NCBI GenBank assembly: GCA_963746465.1
Contig: CAVVAY010000013.1
Span: 496,001-560,000, forward strand
Length of the DNA stretch: 64,000 nt
Source: CAVVAY01 sp963746465
GTDB taxonomy: Bacteria > Actinomycetota > Actinomycetes > JACCUZ01
Direction of reading: 5' to 3'
Position numbers and translations under genes: made by a program. Below the pieces are notes generated by a model. That model saw nothing but the letters and a program-made list of their open reading frames with translations, was not told the origin of the DNA and ran no database searches. Positions 17,620 through 26,034 of this stretch are shown here, piece after piece (position 1 is the first letter of the stretch; every line of letters begins with the position of its first letter).

Positions 17620-18180
17620 CTAGCGCCTGGTCCGGTAGTGGAGGTGCACCACCCCGCTGGCGAATCGCTTCTCCGACAGCAGCTCGAGCTCCAGGCGGAC
17701 GTTGCCGGCCAGGGCCGCGGTGCCGCCGCCCATCACGACCGGCGACACGAACAGGTGGTACTCGTCGACCACCCCCGCCGCGATCGCCTGGCCGGCCAGG
17801 CCGGGTCCGCCGATCGACACGTCGCGCTCGGCCCCTGCCACCAGCTGCCGGACCACGTCCGGGTCGAAGTCCCTCTCGATGCGCGTCCGGGCGCTGGACG
17901 GCGTCTCCAGCGTCCGGGAGTAGACCACCTTCTCCGCGGCCTGCCAGATCTGCGTGTAGTCCCGCGTGACCGGCGACTCGTCCGGCTCGTCGGGCGGGGT
18001 CTCCCAGTAGACCATCACGTCATACATCCGGCGGCCGTAGAGATAGGTGCCGACCGGCCGCTCCAGGTCGTTGACGAAGGCGTGCACCTCCTCGTCCGGT
18101 GCCAGCACCGCGAAGTCGCCGTTCTCGTCGGCCACGTAGCCGTCCAGCGAGGTGATCGCCGCGTAGATGAGCTTCGCCAT
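17620..18180 (-). CDS. Dihydrofolate reductase family protein (RibD C-terminal type)
   Basis: 186 residues. Starts MAKLIYAAITSLDGYVADE, the usual beginning of YyaP/YwjB-type RibD_C proteins, and contains TYLYGRRMYDVMVYWE, DVSIGGPGLAGQAIAAGLVDE-like (GPGLAGQAIAAGVVDEYHL) and VVMGGGTA motifs that form the NADPH-binding pocket. These proteins are reductases of unknown substrate; they are not the essential FolA. Stand-alone gene, 42 bases downstream of the APH-like gene. Confidence 0.85.
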   Translation of the reverse strand: MAKLIYAAITSLDGYVADENGDFAVLAPDEEVHAFVNDLERPVGTYLYGRRMYDVMVYWETPPDEPDESPVTRDYTQIWQAAEKVVYSRTLETPSSARTRIERDFDPDVVRQLVAGAERDVSIGGPGLAGQAIAAGVVDEYHLFVSPVVMGGGTAALAGNVRLELELLSEKRFASGVVHLHYRTRR

Positions 18181-18222
18181 GAGTGAGCCTCCGTGTCGTG
18201 TGACGTCTTCAGCCGATCAGGA

Positions 18223-19236
18223 TCAGAGGGGCATCGGGCCGCGCTGCTCCTTCAGCCAGGACGGCACTCCTTCGCCGAACGGCGGCCGTCGGTGACCGTC
18301 CCACTCCAGCACGGCCCGGCGGTAGCAGTCGGCCCGCGACACCCCGTCGAGGCGGACAGCGAGCCGCGCGGCCTCGACGAGGTCGGCCCTGTCGTGGTCG
18401 CCGGTCCAGGCCTCGAGGTACGCGTCTCGCAGGCGCAGCAGCTCGGTCGCCCCCGGCTGCAGCCCGGCGAGGTCGGAGACGACCCGCAGGGTGACGAGCA
18501 GTGTGCCGAACGGGTGCCCGACCACGGCATCGCCCCAGTCGAAAACGCGCAAGGGCCCACCGGGCACCGCCGGCGCGAACACGTTGTTCGCGTGCAGGTC
18601 GTCGTGCTGCAACGAGGACGCGACGCCGAGAGCCGCCAGCTGCCCGCACTGCTCGGCGTACTCGTCCGCATGAGCACGTAGCTCGTCCACCTCGGCCTCG
18701 GTGAGCCCGTCCGGTTCGCCCACCATCAGCAGCTCGGGGTCGTCGAGGAGCGCATCGCGGATGGCCGGCAGCTCGTCCGGCCGGGCCGCCGGGACACCGG
18801 CGTCGAGCACCTCGTCGACGTACGGCTCGAGGGCTCGCTGCAGCGCCGCGTACTCGACCAGCATCCGCTCCCACAGGGCCAGGTCGGTGCTCGCTCCCTC
18901 GACCTCGCGCAACGTCCGCCCGCCGTCGGGGAGCAGCAGCCAGCCGCGGTCGACGTCCACCGCCAGCGGGTCGAGCACGTGCCCGGGGCAGCGCCGCTGC
19001 AGCACCTGGTACAGGCGGGCCTCGTGCTGCATCCCGAGAGCGTTCGCCTTGAACCACACCGGGCCCGTCTCGGTGCCTACCTGGATCACCGTGGACCACG
19101 GGTACGCGCGCTGGTCGCCGTCCGCGGTGCGCCGCAGGCCCGCCTCAGCGGTCCGGTCGGTGACCCAGGCGTCGACCTCGGCCCGCCAGGCCGGGTCGCG
19201 CCATCGCGGCAGCGAGTAGTCCTGCTCGTCGGTCAT
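18223..19236 (-). CDS. Aminoglycoside phosphotransferase-like kinase (APH family)
   Basis: 337 residues. The catalytic loop SLQHDDLHANNVF carries the Asp and Asn of the APH/choline-kinase fold, and VFDWGDAVVGHPF supplies the metal-binding Asp. The N-lobe has VWFKANALGMQHEARLYQVL. Such proteins phosphorylate small molecules or are uncharacterised; drug resistance cannot be assumed. It starts seven bases from the stop of the upstream oxidoreductase gene, so the two are probably co-transcribed. Confidence 0.82.
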   Translation of the reverse strand: MTDEQDYSLPRWRDPAWRAEVDAWVTDRTAEAGLRRTADGDQRAYPWSTVIQVGTETGPVWFKANALGMQHEARLYQVLQRRCPGHVLDPLAVDVDRGWLLLPDGGRTLREVEGASTDLALWERMLVEYAALQRALEPYVDEVLDAGVPAARPDELPAIRDALLDDPELLMVGEPDGLTEAEVDELRAHADEYAEQCGQLAALGVASSLQHDDLHANNVFAPAVPGGPLRVFDWGDAVVGHPFGTLLVTLRVVSDLAGLQPGATELLRLRDAYLEAWTGDHDRADLVEAARLAVRLDGVSRADCYRRAVLEWDGHRRPPFGEGVPSWLKEQRGPMPL

Positions 19237-19242
19237 GCGCGG

Positions 19243-20214
19243 TCATGCCGGCCGGGTCAGGACGATCTTGCCGAAGACGTCGCCGCCCGCGAGCTTGCGG
19301 AACGCCGACTCGGCGTCCTCCAACGGCAGGACGGAGTCGACGACCGGGCGCAGGCCGGTCTCGGCCATCAGCTGCGTCAGTCGAGTCAGCTCGTCGCGGG
19401 TGCCCATCGTGGAGCCCACGATGCGCTGCTGCAGGAAGAACACTCGACGCAGGTCGGTCAGCGCACGGTGCCCGCCGGTGGCACCGGAGACGACGAGGGT
19501 GCCGCCTTGCACGAGCGACTTGAGGCTGTGGTCCCACGTCGGCTCCCCCACGGTCTCCATCACGGCGTCCACCCGCTCGGGCAGCCGCGCGCCGGACTCG
19601 AAGGCCCGGTCGGCGCCGAGCTGCAGCGCGCGCTCCCGCTTCCTGCCGTCCCGGCTGGTCACCCACATCCGCAGGCCGGCGGCCCGACCGATCGCGACCA
19701 GCGCCGTCGCGACGCCGCCGCCGGCGCCTTGCACCAGCACCGTCTGCCCCGGCTGGGCGCCGCCCTGGGTGAACAGCATCCGGTACGCCGTGAGCCAGGC
19801 GGTCGGGAGGCAGGCAGCCTCCTCGAAGCTGAGCTGTGCCGGCTTGGGCACCAGGTTGCGCCGGGGCACCGCCACGAGATCGGCCAAGGTGCCGTCGTAC
19901 CGCTCCGAGAGCAGCGAGCGTCTCGGGTCCAGTGTCTCGTCGCCGCGATGGTCGGGATCACTGATCACGGCGTGCACGACGACCTCGTTGCCGTCCTCGT
20001 CGATCCCGGCGCCGTCGCAGCCGAGCACCATCGGCAGCCGGTCGGCCGGCAGCCCGACACCCTGCAGGCTCCACAGGTCGTGGTGGTTCAGCGAAGCGGC
20101 GCGCAGCCGGACCGTCGTCCAGCCGTCTCCTGGCGCAGGGTCCGGCCGCTCCCCCACCTCCAGCCCGCTCAGCGGGTCGTCGGGGTCGGTCCGGACGGCG
20201 GAGGCGGCCAGCAT
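19243..20214 (-). CDS. Zinc-binding-type alcohol dehydrogenase / quinone oxidoreductase-like (MDR family)
   Basis: 323 residues. GroES-like N-domain with SLNHHDLWSLQGVG and PMVLGCDGAGIDEDG; Rossmann domain with VLVQGAGGGVATALVAIGRAAG for NADP(H). C-terminal FRKLAGGDVFGKIVL is typical of the family. The structural-zinc Cys cluster is absent, as in quinone oxidoreductase-like members. Reaction: NAD(P)H-dependent reduction of an enone or carbonyl, substrate unknown. First gene of a probable two-gene operon with the APH-like kinase. Confidence 0.85.
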   Translation of the reverse strand: MLAASAVRTDPDDPLSGLEVGERPDPAPGDGWTTVRLRAASLNHHDLWSLQGVGLPADRLPMVLGCDGAGIDEDGNEVVVHAVISDPDHRGDETLDPRRSLLSERYDGTLADLVAVPRRNLVPKPAQLSFEEAACLPTAWLTAYRMLFTQGGAQPGQTVLVQGAGGGVATALVAIGRAAGLRMWVTSRDGRKRERALQLGADRAFESGARLPERVDAVMETVGEPTWDHSLKSLVQGGTLVVSGATGGHRALTDLRRVFFLQQRIVGSTMGTRDELTRLTQLMAETGLRPVVDSVLPLEDAESAFRKLAGGDVFGKIVLTRPA

Positions 20215-20296
20215 GCGCCGACACTACCGACGCCGTGCGTCGGCCCACGGCCCGGCCGGCGCGACGTGGAGCGCGCGCCGGCCGGACCGTGCCGCG

Positions 20297-21163
20297 CTAG
20301 CCGGCGTCCGGTCGGTTCGGGTCCTGGATCCAGGAGAGCACCGGAGCCCGGTCGAGCCGGTAGGAGAAGTCAAGCCCCTTGCACACGGCGTTGTTACCGA
20401 ACGAGGTCACCGCGGCGATGATGTTGGTGCCGGTGAAGAAGATCGGCCCGCCGGAGTCGCCGTTGCACGTCCCACCCTTGCCCTGCGACGGGTTGGCCGT
20501 CGTCTTCAGGTTGTAGGTGGTGATCGGCGCGCTGTTGTTGACCAGGTAGGCGTTGGCCGTGAGCCGCTTGCGGAACGACACCGGCACCGGCTTCTGTGCG
20601 GACAGCCCGTAGCCGCTCGAGGTGAAGCGCACGTCCTGCTTCTTCGAGGTCGAGGCCGCGTAGCGGTCGACGGCGCCGACCGACGGAAGGATGCCGTAGT
20701 GGCCGGAGGGGGTCGTGTAGAGCGCGTCGAGGACGACCACGCCGACGTCCTTGTTCTCCGGGAATCCCTCGAAGTCGTGGAAGCCGTAGTTGTCGGCGCG
20801 GTGGAAGGTGTAGCCGCCGGTGTACGGGTAGCCGGTCGTCGGGTCGCCACCCAGGCCGCCGAAGGCGTTGGGGTCGTAGTTGGGAGCGGCCGACTGCTGG
20901 AAGTAGATCCGGCCCTCGTCGACACCCTCCGTGCAGTGCCCCGCCGTCACCACGGTCCGGCGGTCGGACAGCAGGCTGCCGGAGCAGCGGTGGCTGAAGA
21001 TGTCGCCGGTGACTGGGTCCGGTGTTGTGTAGAAGACGAGAAGTCCGACGAAGTCGTGCTCGAAGTCGTCCTGGTAGTTGCCGGTGATCGCCGTGGCGTT
21101 GCCCGCCATGGAGATGGTCAAGGCCGCGACCAGTGCGACCAGCATGGCCAACCGCTTGTGCAT
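20297..21163 (-). CDS. Secreted trypsin-like serine peptidase (S1)
   Basis: 288 residues with a signal peptide (MHKRLAMLVALVAALTISMA, cleavage probably after GNATA). The triad is visible: His in TVVTAGHCTEG, Asp in ENKDVGVVVLD and Ser in GTCNGDSGGPIF. The fold is compact with no extra C-terminal domain. ATG 21163 is chosen because GAGGAG lies nine bases before it, although the frame remains open to 21391. The 226-base region between it and the divergent microprotein holds a PadR-type operator, so the protease may share that control. Substrate unknown. Confidence 0.88.
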   Translation of the reverse strand: MHKRLAMLVALVAALTISMAGNATAITGNYQDDFEHDFVGLLVFYTTPDPVTGDIFSHRCSGSLLSDRRTVVTAGHCTEGVDEGRIYFQQSAAPNYDPNAFGGLGGDPTTGYPYTGGYTFHRADNYGFHDFEGFPENKDVGVVVLDALYTTPSGHYGILPSVGAVDRYAASTSKKQDVRFTSSGYGLSAQKPVPVSFRKRLTANAYLVNNSAPITTYNLKTTANPSQGKGGTCNGDSGGPIFFTGTNIIAAVTSFGNNAVCKGLDFSYRLDRAPVLSWIQDPNRPDAG

Positions 21164-21301
21164 GCGGTGCTCCTCATCGATGAGTGGGTTCCCGAGGCGG
21201 CCATCCTGCATCCCGGTCGGCTCGAAGTACAGCCATTCGGCCCTATCTGCCACATCCAACGCACGTGGGGGCCGGAGCCGCCGCACCGAGAAAGCGACTC
21301 G

Positions 21302-21361
21302 CGATACATCTTGACTTTCGAGCAAGACGATATATCGTGTTCCTTGACGCGATACATCGCG
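21302..21361. promoter_or_regulatory. Second PadR-type operator with promoter, before the 41-residue microprotein
   Basis: CGATACATC (21302-21310), CGATATATC (21328-21336) and CGATACATC (21350-21358) repeat with 26- and 22-base spacing. TTGACT at 21311-21316 and TATCGT at 21333-21338 give a promoter with the same 16-base spacer and the same operator overlap as at 15999-16055. The last copy is part of GCGATACATCGC, nearly palindromic. Direction is towards the microprotein at 21390, but the site is also upstream of the divergent protease. Confidence 0.6.
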
Positions 21362-21389
21362 TCCTCGAGGAACTGATGAGGAGGACCCC

Positions 21390-21515
21390 ATGCGGAACGC
21401 ACTGCGCGGACGCGGGACCCGGCACGACGACCTGCGTGACCGGCTGGACCGGCTGGGTCACCGGGCCGAGCCGGTGCACATGACTCTGCGCACCCAGCCG
21501 CACCCCTTCGGGTGA
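21390..21515 (+). CDS. Hypothetical basic microprotein (41 aa) behind a PadR-type operator
   Basis: Short frame starting MRNALRGRGTRHDDLRDRLD and ending RTQPHPFG. It is Arg/His-rich with a central amphipathic stretch DLRDRLDRLGHRAE. Support for a real gene is a strong ribosome site (TGAGGAGGA, seven bases before ATG) plus a promoter and operator matching those of the DUF4097-padR operon. It may be the target of the same regulator or the truncated head of a former gene. The downstream malic enzyme is convergent, 19 bases away. No homologue is recognised. Confidence 0.5.
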   Translation: MRNALRGRGTRHDDLRDRLDRLGHRAEPVHMTLRTQPHPFG

Positions 21516-21534
21516 GGACGCCGGAGCAGCCCGC

Positions 21535-22707
21535 TCAGATCCGGGCCACCCCGTCCCGACGGGCGGCTGCGGCCACCGCCGTGGCGACCGCCGGCGCCAC
21601 CCTGGCGTCGAACGGGCTGGGCACCACCCGGTCCGGGGCCAGCTCGTCGGCCACCACCGCCGCCAGCGCCGCGGCCGCGGCAAGCTTCATCCCCTCGGTC
21701 ACCGACGTCGCGCGCACCGAGAGCGCCCCGCGGAAGATGCCGGGGAACGCCAGCACGTTGTTTATCTGGTTGGGATAGTCGCTGCGCCCGGTGGCGACCA
21801 CCCGGGCGTGCCGCAGAGCGACATCCGGGTCGACCTCCGGATGCGGGTTGGCCAACGCGAAGACGATCGATTCCGGCGCCATCGCCGCGATCGCCTCCTC
21901 GGGGACGGTCCCCCCGGACACACCGATGAAGACGTCGGCGCCGCGCAACGCATCGACCAGGGTCCCGGTCCGACCGCCTCCGTTCGTCGCCGCGGCCAGG
22001 TGCCGTTTCACCGACGTGAGGTCCTCTCGGCCGCTGTGCAGGACACCGCCGCGGTCGGCGACCGCGATCTCGCCGATGCCCGCCTCGCACAGGATGGTCG
22101 TCACCGCCACCCCGGCCGCGCCGGCACCCGAGACGACCACCCGCAGGTCCGCGAGGCCGCGACCGGTCAGCCGGGCGGCGTTGCGCAGCGCTGCCAGGAC
22201 GACGACGGCAGTGCCGTGCTGGTCGTCGTGGAAGACCGGGATGTCCAGCCGTTCCTGCAGCTTCCGCTCGATCTCGAAGCACCGGGGGGCGCTGATGTCC
22301 TCCAGGTTGATGCCGCCGAACCCCGGGGCGATGCGCACTACCGTCTCGACGATGTCGTCGACCTCGGTCGCGTCGAGGCAGATCGGCACGGCGTCGATGC
22401 CACCGAACTCCTTGAACAGCACCGCCTTGCCCTCCATGACCGGCAGCGAGGCGGCCGGGCCGATGTTGCCGAGTCCGAGCACGGCGCTGCCGTCGGTGAC
22501 CACGGCGACGACGTGCGACTTCCAGGTGAGGTCGTGGACCAGCTCGGGGTGCTGCTCGATCGCGGTGCACACCCGTGCGACGCCGGGCGTGTACGCGAGC
22601 GAGAGGTCCTCACGGTTGCGCAGCGGGGCGGTCGAGACCGTCTCCAGCTTGCCGCCTCGATGCAGGACGAACACCGGGTCGTGCTCGTCGTACGGCGTGG
22701 TGGGCAC
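21535..22707 (-). CDS. NAD(P)-dependent malic enzyme
   Basis: 390 residues, the size of the short bacterial malic enzymes without a phosphotransacetylase domain. Motifs: LAYTPGVARVC, SHVVAVVTDGSAVLGLGNIGP, FKEFGGIDAVPICLD, GGINLEDISAPRCFEIE (metal and malate binding) and Rossmann VVVSGAGAAGVAV. Catalyses oxidative decarboxylation of malate to pyruvate, feeding gluconeogenesis or NADPH supply. GTG 22707 is preferred because AGAAGGGG precedes it; the frame is open 48 bases further but without support. Confidence 0.92.
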   Translation of the reverse strand: MPTTPYDEHDPVFVLHRGGKLETVSTAPLRNREDLSLAYTPGVARVCTAIEQHPELVHDLTWKSHVVAVVTDGSAVLGLGNIGPAASLPVMEGKAVLFKEFGGIDAVPICLDATEVDDIVETVVRIAPGFGGINLEDISAPRCFEIERKLQERLDIPVFHDDQHGTAVVVLAALRNAARLTGRGLADLRVVVSGAGAAGVAVTTILCEAGIGEIAVADRGGVLHSGREDLTSVKRHLAAATNGGGRTGTLVDALRGADVFIGVSGGTVPEEAIAAMAPESIVFALANPHPEVDPDVALRHARVVATGRSDYPNQINNVLAFPGIFRGALSVRATSVTEGMKLAAAAALAAVVADELAPDRVVPSPFDARVAPAVATAVAAAARRDGVARI

Positions 22708-22780
22708 GAACGCCCCTTCTCGTCTCCGGCTGCGTCCCGCGAAAGCGTGACACACCGTGCCGGACCAGAGCGGACGCGGG

Positions 22781-23665
22781 TCAGGCCGGGACGGCCGCCT
22801 CCTCCAGCGCGCCGGTCGTCACGCGAGCGGAGTCCAACCGGGTGTCGAGCGGCAGCGTCATGCAGCGGATCGACCCGCCGCCCTTGTGCAGCTCGGAGAC
22901 ATCGACGACGGCGACCGAGAACCCCCAGGTCTCCAGCTGCCGCGCGACCCGCGCCGGCACCCCGGCCGGCATGACCACGACGTCGCCGACCACGACCGAG
23001 TTGGCGCAGAAGGTGAAGGCCTCGTCCTCGTCGATGACCAGCGGGTCGGGAACCAGGTCCCGGACGGTCCGCCGACCGATCGCGTCCCAGGCCGTCGGCG
23101 CGACGATCGCCCGGGTCTCGTCCAGGGGGCAGAAGCTCAGGTCGAGGTGGTAGAGCGCGGGGTGCACGACGGGCACGCTCGCGACCCGGACCCCGAGCTC
23201 ACGGGACAGCACGGCATGAGCGGCCAGGTCGGTGCGCGGGCCGGCCGCCACGACCAGGGAGCCGCCGTAGAGGAACGCGTCGCCGGCCTCGAAGGCACCG
23301 ACGCCTGCGTCACCGACTCGCGTCGTGCGCAGGCCGGCCTCGCCGAACCACCACTCGGCGGCCTCGGCCTCGGCCCGGCGCTCGTCGTACCGGAAGTTCG
23401 TGAGGGCGACGTGGTCACCGTCGACCAGGCCGTAGTTCATGGCGTAGACCATGTCCGGGTTGCCGGGCAGCTGGGAGATCCGCTCGACCTCGGCGCCCGC
23501 GGTCTCCAGGGTCACGACCAGGGTGTCCCACTGCGCCAGCGCGCGGTCCGGGTCCACCGGCGAGTCGACGTCCATCCACGGGTTGATGGCGTAGTCGACG
23601 CGGAAGTGCTCCGGGCGGCACATCAGGTAGCGGCGGCCCCACGGGAGCGGACGGATGTCGGTCAT
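22781..23665 (-). CDS. ddaH: Dimethylargininase / amidinotransferase-superfamily hydrolase
   Basis: 294 residues of the pentein fold. Begins RPLPWGRRYLMCRPEHFRVD, with FEAGDAFLYGG (substrate-binding acidic residues), YHLDLSFCPL (catalytic His) and GGGSIRCMTLPL (nucleophile Cys near the C-terminus). This is the pattern of actinobacterial DDAH, which hydrolyses N-methylated arginines to citrulline and methylamines; arginine deiminase-like activity is the main alternative. ATG 23665 follows GAAGGTG. The divergent GntR gene and two palindromes between them suggest ligand-responsive control. Confidence 0.8.
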   Translation of the reverse strand: MTDIRPLPWGRRYLMCRPEHFRVDYAINPWMDVDSPVDPDRALAQWDTLVVTLETAGAEVERISQLPGNPDMVYAMNYGLVDGDHVALTNFRYDERRAEAEAAEWWFGEAGLRTTRVGDAGVGAFEAGDAFLYGGSLVVAAGPRTDLAAHAVLSRELGVRVASVPVVHPALYHLDLSFCPLDETRAIVAPTAWDAIGRRTVRDLVPDPLVIDEDEAFTFCANSVVVGDVVVMPAGVPARVARQLETWGFSVAVVDVSELHKGGGSIRCMTLPLDTRLDSARVTTGALEEAAVPA

Positions 23666-23693
23666 GGTCACCTTCAGCGGTCTGGATTGGCAG

Positions 23694-23720
23694 ATTGTCA
23701 GACAATTATTGTCGGACAAT
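23694..23720. promoter_or_regulatory. Twin GntR operators between ddaH and its divergent regulator
   Basis: ATTGTCAGACAAT (23694-23706) and ATTGTCGGACAAT (23708-23720) are two 13-base palindromes, identical except the central base, centred 14 bases apart. They fit FCD-type GntR operators, which have short symmetric half-sites around an odd centre. They sit 29 bases before the ddaH start and 38 before the GntR gene. Confidence 0.75.
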
Positions 23721-23757
23721 CGGAGTGTGAGGCCTGGCCTCGGCTACTGTCAAGCGG

Positions 23758-24411
23758 GTGGTCGTCGTGCCTGCCATCGACCGGTCGAGCACCACCGACC
23801 GGGTGGCCGCCGCGCTGCGCGACATGCTGTTCGCCGGCGATCTCTCCCCCGGCGAGCCGCTGCGCGAGGTGACTCTCGCGGACGGCTTCCAGGTGGCCCG
23901 GTCGACGGTCCGCGAGGCGCTGCAGGTGCTCGCCGGCGAGGGGCTGGTGACCCGCTACCCGAACCGCGGTGTGGTCGTGACCGAGCTGTCAGAGAGCGAC
24001 ATCGCCGAGATCTTCGAGGCCCGCCTGGTGCTGGAGAGCGCCGGTGTCCGGGCCGGTGCGGGCGGGGCGGACCTGACGCCCGTCACCACGGCGCTCACGA
24101 CGTACGCCGAGGCGGCCCAGGCCGACGACCAGGTCGAGGCGACGCACGCCCACCTCGAGTTCCACACATCGCTGGTGGCCCTGCTCGGCAACGCTCGGCT
24201 GGTCGCCAGCGCCGACGTCCTGACCGGGGACCTCCGGCTGGCCCTCGCGTCGGTCGAGCGGGCGAGGCGCAACGCCCGGGCGCAGGTCGCCGACCACCGC
24301 CGGTTGCTCACCCTGATGCGCGCCGGCGACGGAGCGGCGGCGATCGCCGAGCTCGAGCGCCACCTCAGCGCCGCCGCGGTCTCGGTGGCGGAGCGGATCA
24401 CCGGCACCTGA
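23758..24411 (+). CDS. GntR-family regulator (FadR subfamily, FCD domain)
   Basis: 217 residues. N-terminal winged helix: TDRVAAALRDMLFAGDLSPG, LREVTLADGFQVARSTVREAL and LVTRYPNRGVVV. C-terminal helical FCD domain from about 80 on, with IAEIFEARLVLE, LEFHTSLVALLGN and VADHRRLLTLMRAGDGA; the metal-binding Asp/His set of the FCD pocket can be recognised in part. Likely controls ddaH through the twin palindromes. GTG 23758 or GTG 23767 could be the start. Confidence 0.88.
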   Translation: MVVVPAIDRSSTTDRVAAALRDMLFAGDLSPGEPLREVTLADGFQVARSTVREALQVLAGEGLVTRYPNRGVVVTELSESDIAEIFEARLVLESAGVRAGAGGADLTPVTTALTTYAEAAQADDQVEATHAHLEFHTSLVALLGNARLVASADVLTGDLRLALASVERARRNARAQVADHRRLLTLMRAGDGAAAIAELERHLSAAAVSVAERITGT

Positions 24412-24433
24412 GGGGCACCCCCGTACGTCTGGG

Positions 24434-24944
24434 ATGCTTCAGGCCATGTCCTCCCTCCCGCTGACGTTCGCCGAGGACGTCATCGACTCCCCCGCCCGGG
24501 ACCAGTTCGAGGCCTTCCTCGACGAGCACCGCCGGGCGCTGAACGCCTGCCTGGACGGGCTGACCGAGGAGCAGGCGCGCCGGTCGCTGGTGCCGTCGCG
24601 GACCACGTTGCTGGGGCTGGTGAAGCACGCCGCCTTCGTCGAGAAGGTCTGGTTCGACGAGGCCGTCACCTGCCGGTCGCGCGCGGAGATCGGCATCCCC
24701 GCGACGCCGGACGACTCGTTCGTCCTCGACGACGGCGACACGATCGCCACCGTCCAGGAGGCTCACGCCGAGGCGTGCGACGTCGTCACGACGCGCGACG
24801 TCCTCACTCGGCCTGAACGACGTGGTCCGTGGCAACCGGCGCGGACCGCTCCCGCTGCGCTGGGTGTACCTGCACATGCTGCGCGAGCTGGCTCAGCACT
24901 GCGGGCACGCGGACATCTTGCGCGAGCAGCTCCGCGACGAGTAG
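24434..24944 (+). pseudogene. DinB/DUF664 family protein, frame broken by one indel
   Basis: The first part (FEAFLDEHRRALNACLDGLT, LLGLVKHAAFVEKVWFDEA) is a DinB/DUF664 four-helix protein. Around 24780-24800 the frame changes: the expected C-terminus GLNDVVRGNRRGPLPLRWVY then LHMLRELAQHCGHADILRE continues in another frame to TAG at 24942. The metal-binding His of the family are present across both frames (LVKHAAF and QHCGHAD). One extra base would explain it. The start could also be ATG 24446. Marked as pseudogene only because the frame is broken here; a sequence error is plausible. Confidence 0.75.
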
Positions 24945-24958
24945 CGAAGCCGGACGAC

Positions 24959-25258
24959 CTACCGGCGTACCGGCCACAGCCGCACCAGCACGGTGCCCAG
25001 CACGTCGGCAGGCGCCACCGGCCCCACCTGCCACGAGTCGACGCCCTCGACCGCGTTGTCGCGCTCGACGTACCAGCCGTCCTCGGCGAGCAGCGCGGCC
25101 CGCTTCACCGAGGTCGGTCTCCCCGGCCAGCGCACCACGACCAGGCGACCCGGTTGCGGACGTCCGCCCCAGCGCACCAGCAGGTGGTCGCCGTCGCGCA
25201 GCGTGGGCTCCATCGACCGGCCCCGGACCAGCACCCGACCCAGCGGGAACCGACGCAC
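24959..25258 (-). CDS. sodX: Nickel-type superoxide dismutase maturation protease
   Basis: 99 residues of the S24/S26 signal-peptidase-like family. The catalytic Ser is in VRGRSMEPTLRDGD and the Lys in PTSVKRAALL. Position is decisive: it is divergent from sodN, and SodX removes the SodN propeptide so that the new N-terminal His can bind nickel. GTG 25258 is chosen for AGGAGGA six bases upstream; the frame is open to 25297. No membrane helix is visible. Confidence 0.88.
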   Translation of the reverse strand: MRRFPLGRVLVRGRSMEPTLRDGDHLLVRWGGRPQPGRLVVVRWPGRPTSVKRAALLAEDGWYVERDNAVEGVDSWQVGPVAPADVLGTVLVRLWPVRR

Positions 25259-25383
25259 CGCAGTCCTCCTTCCGGCCTCCGGACGGCACGCGTACACCCT
25301 CTCGGGACGGGTACCTGCCCGGAGTAGTGTCCAGCAGAGAAACCGCGTCTATCGATCACGCTGTCCAGGAAGGGACTGATCCC

Positions 25384-25785
25384 GTGCTGTCGCGTCTGTT
25401 CACCCCCAAGACCGTGGTGCACGCCCACTGCGACCTGCCGTGCGGTGTCTACGACCCCGCGCAGGCCCGCATCGAGGCCGAGTCGATCAAGATGATCATC
25501 CAGAAGGTGGGCGAGAACTCCGACGCGGACTTCCGCACCCGCGCCGTCCTCATCAAGGAGCAGCGCGCAGAGCTGGTCAAGCACCACCTCTGGGTGCTCT
25601 GGACCGACTACTTCAAGCCTCCGCACTTCGAGAAGTACCCCGAGCTGCACGGGCTCTTCAACGAGGCCACCAAGCTGGCGGGTGCCTCAGGTGCCAAGGG
25701 TTCGATGGACGCCGACGCCGCGCAGAAGCTGCTCGACAAGATCGCCGAGATCGACAAGATCTTCTGGGAGACCAAGCAGGCCTAG
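25384..25785 (+). CDS. sodN: Nickel-containing superoxide dismutase
   Basis: 133 residues. A 14-residue propeptide (ending TVVHA) precedes the nickel hook HCDLPCGVYDP, where His15, Cys16 and Cys20 become His1, Cys2 and Cys6 of the mature enzyme. The rest is the four-helix bundle (KMIIQKVGENSDADFRTRAV, LVKHHLWVLWTDYFKPPHFE). It dismutates superoxide as a cytoplasmic hexamer. GTG 25384 has AGGAAGGGA upstream. Divergent from sodX. No Nur box could be confidently placed in the intergenic region. Confidence 0.95.
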   Translation: MLSRLFTPKTVVHAHCDLPCGVYDPAQARIEAESIKMIIQKVGENSDADFRTRAVLIKEQRAELVKHHLWVLWTDYFKPPHFEKYPELHGLFNEATKLAGASGAKGSMDADAAQKLLDKIAEIDKIFWETKQA

Positions 25786-26034
25786 CTGCCTCGCTCGTCG
25801 AGCGGCGCCACAATCGCTGGCTCCCAGACACATCCGGGGCTGATGCTGCACGACCAGCGTTGAACTGATCCCACCAGGCGCCTGCGCACCAGATGTGTCC
25901 AGGAGTCCGCGCACCACCAGACACCCCGAGACCGACCAGGCCTGACGCGCATCGGGACGCGGCGTCGCGGAGTCGTTGCGAGAGCGTCGCTGGATCGTGA
26001 TCAGGACCGGCCGACGTCGCGTCGATGACTGACC

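Noticed and set aside
18223..19236. Aminoglycoside resistance gene
   Set aside because: The kinase motifs are generic to the APH fold and the context is metabolic, so a resistance phenotype cannot be claimed.
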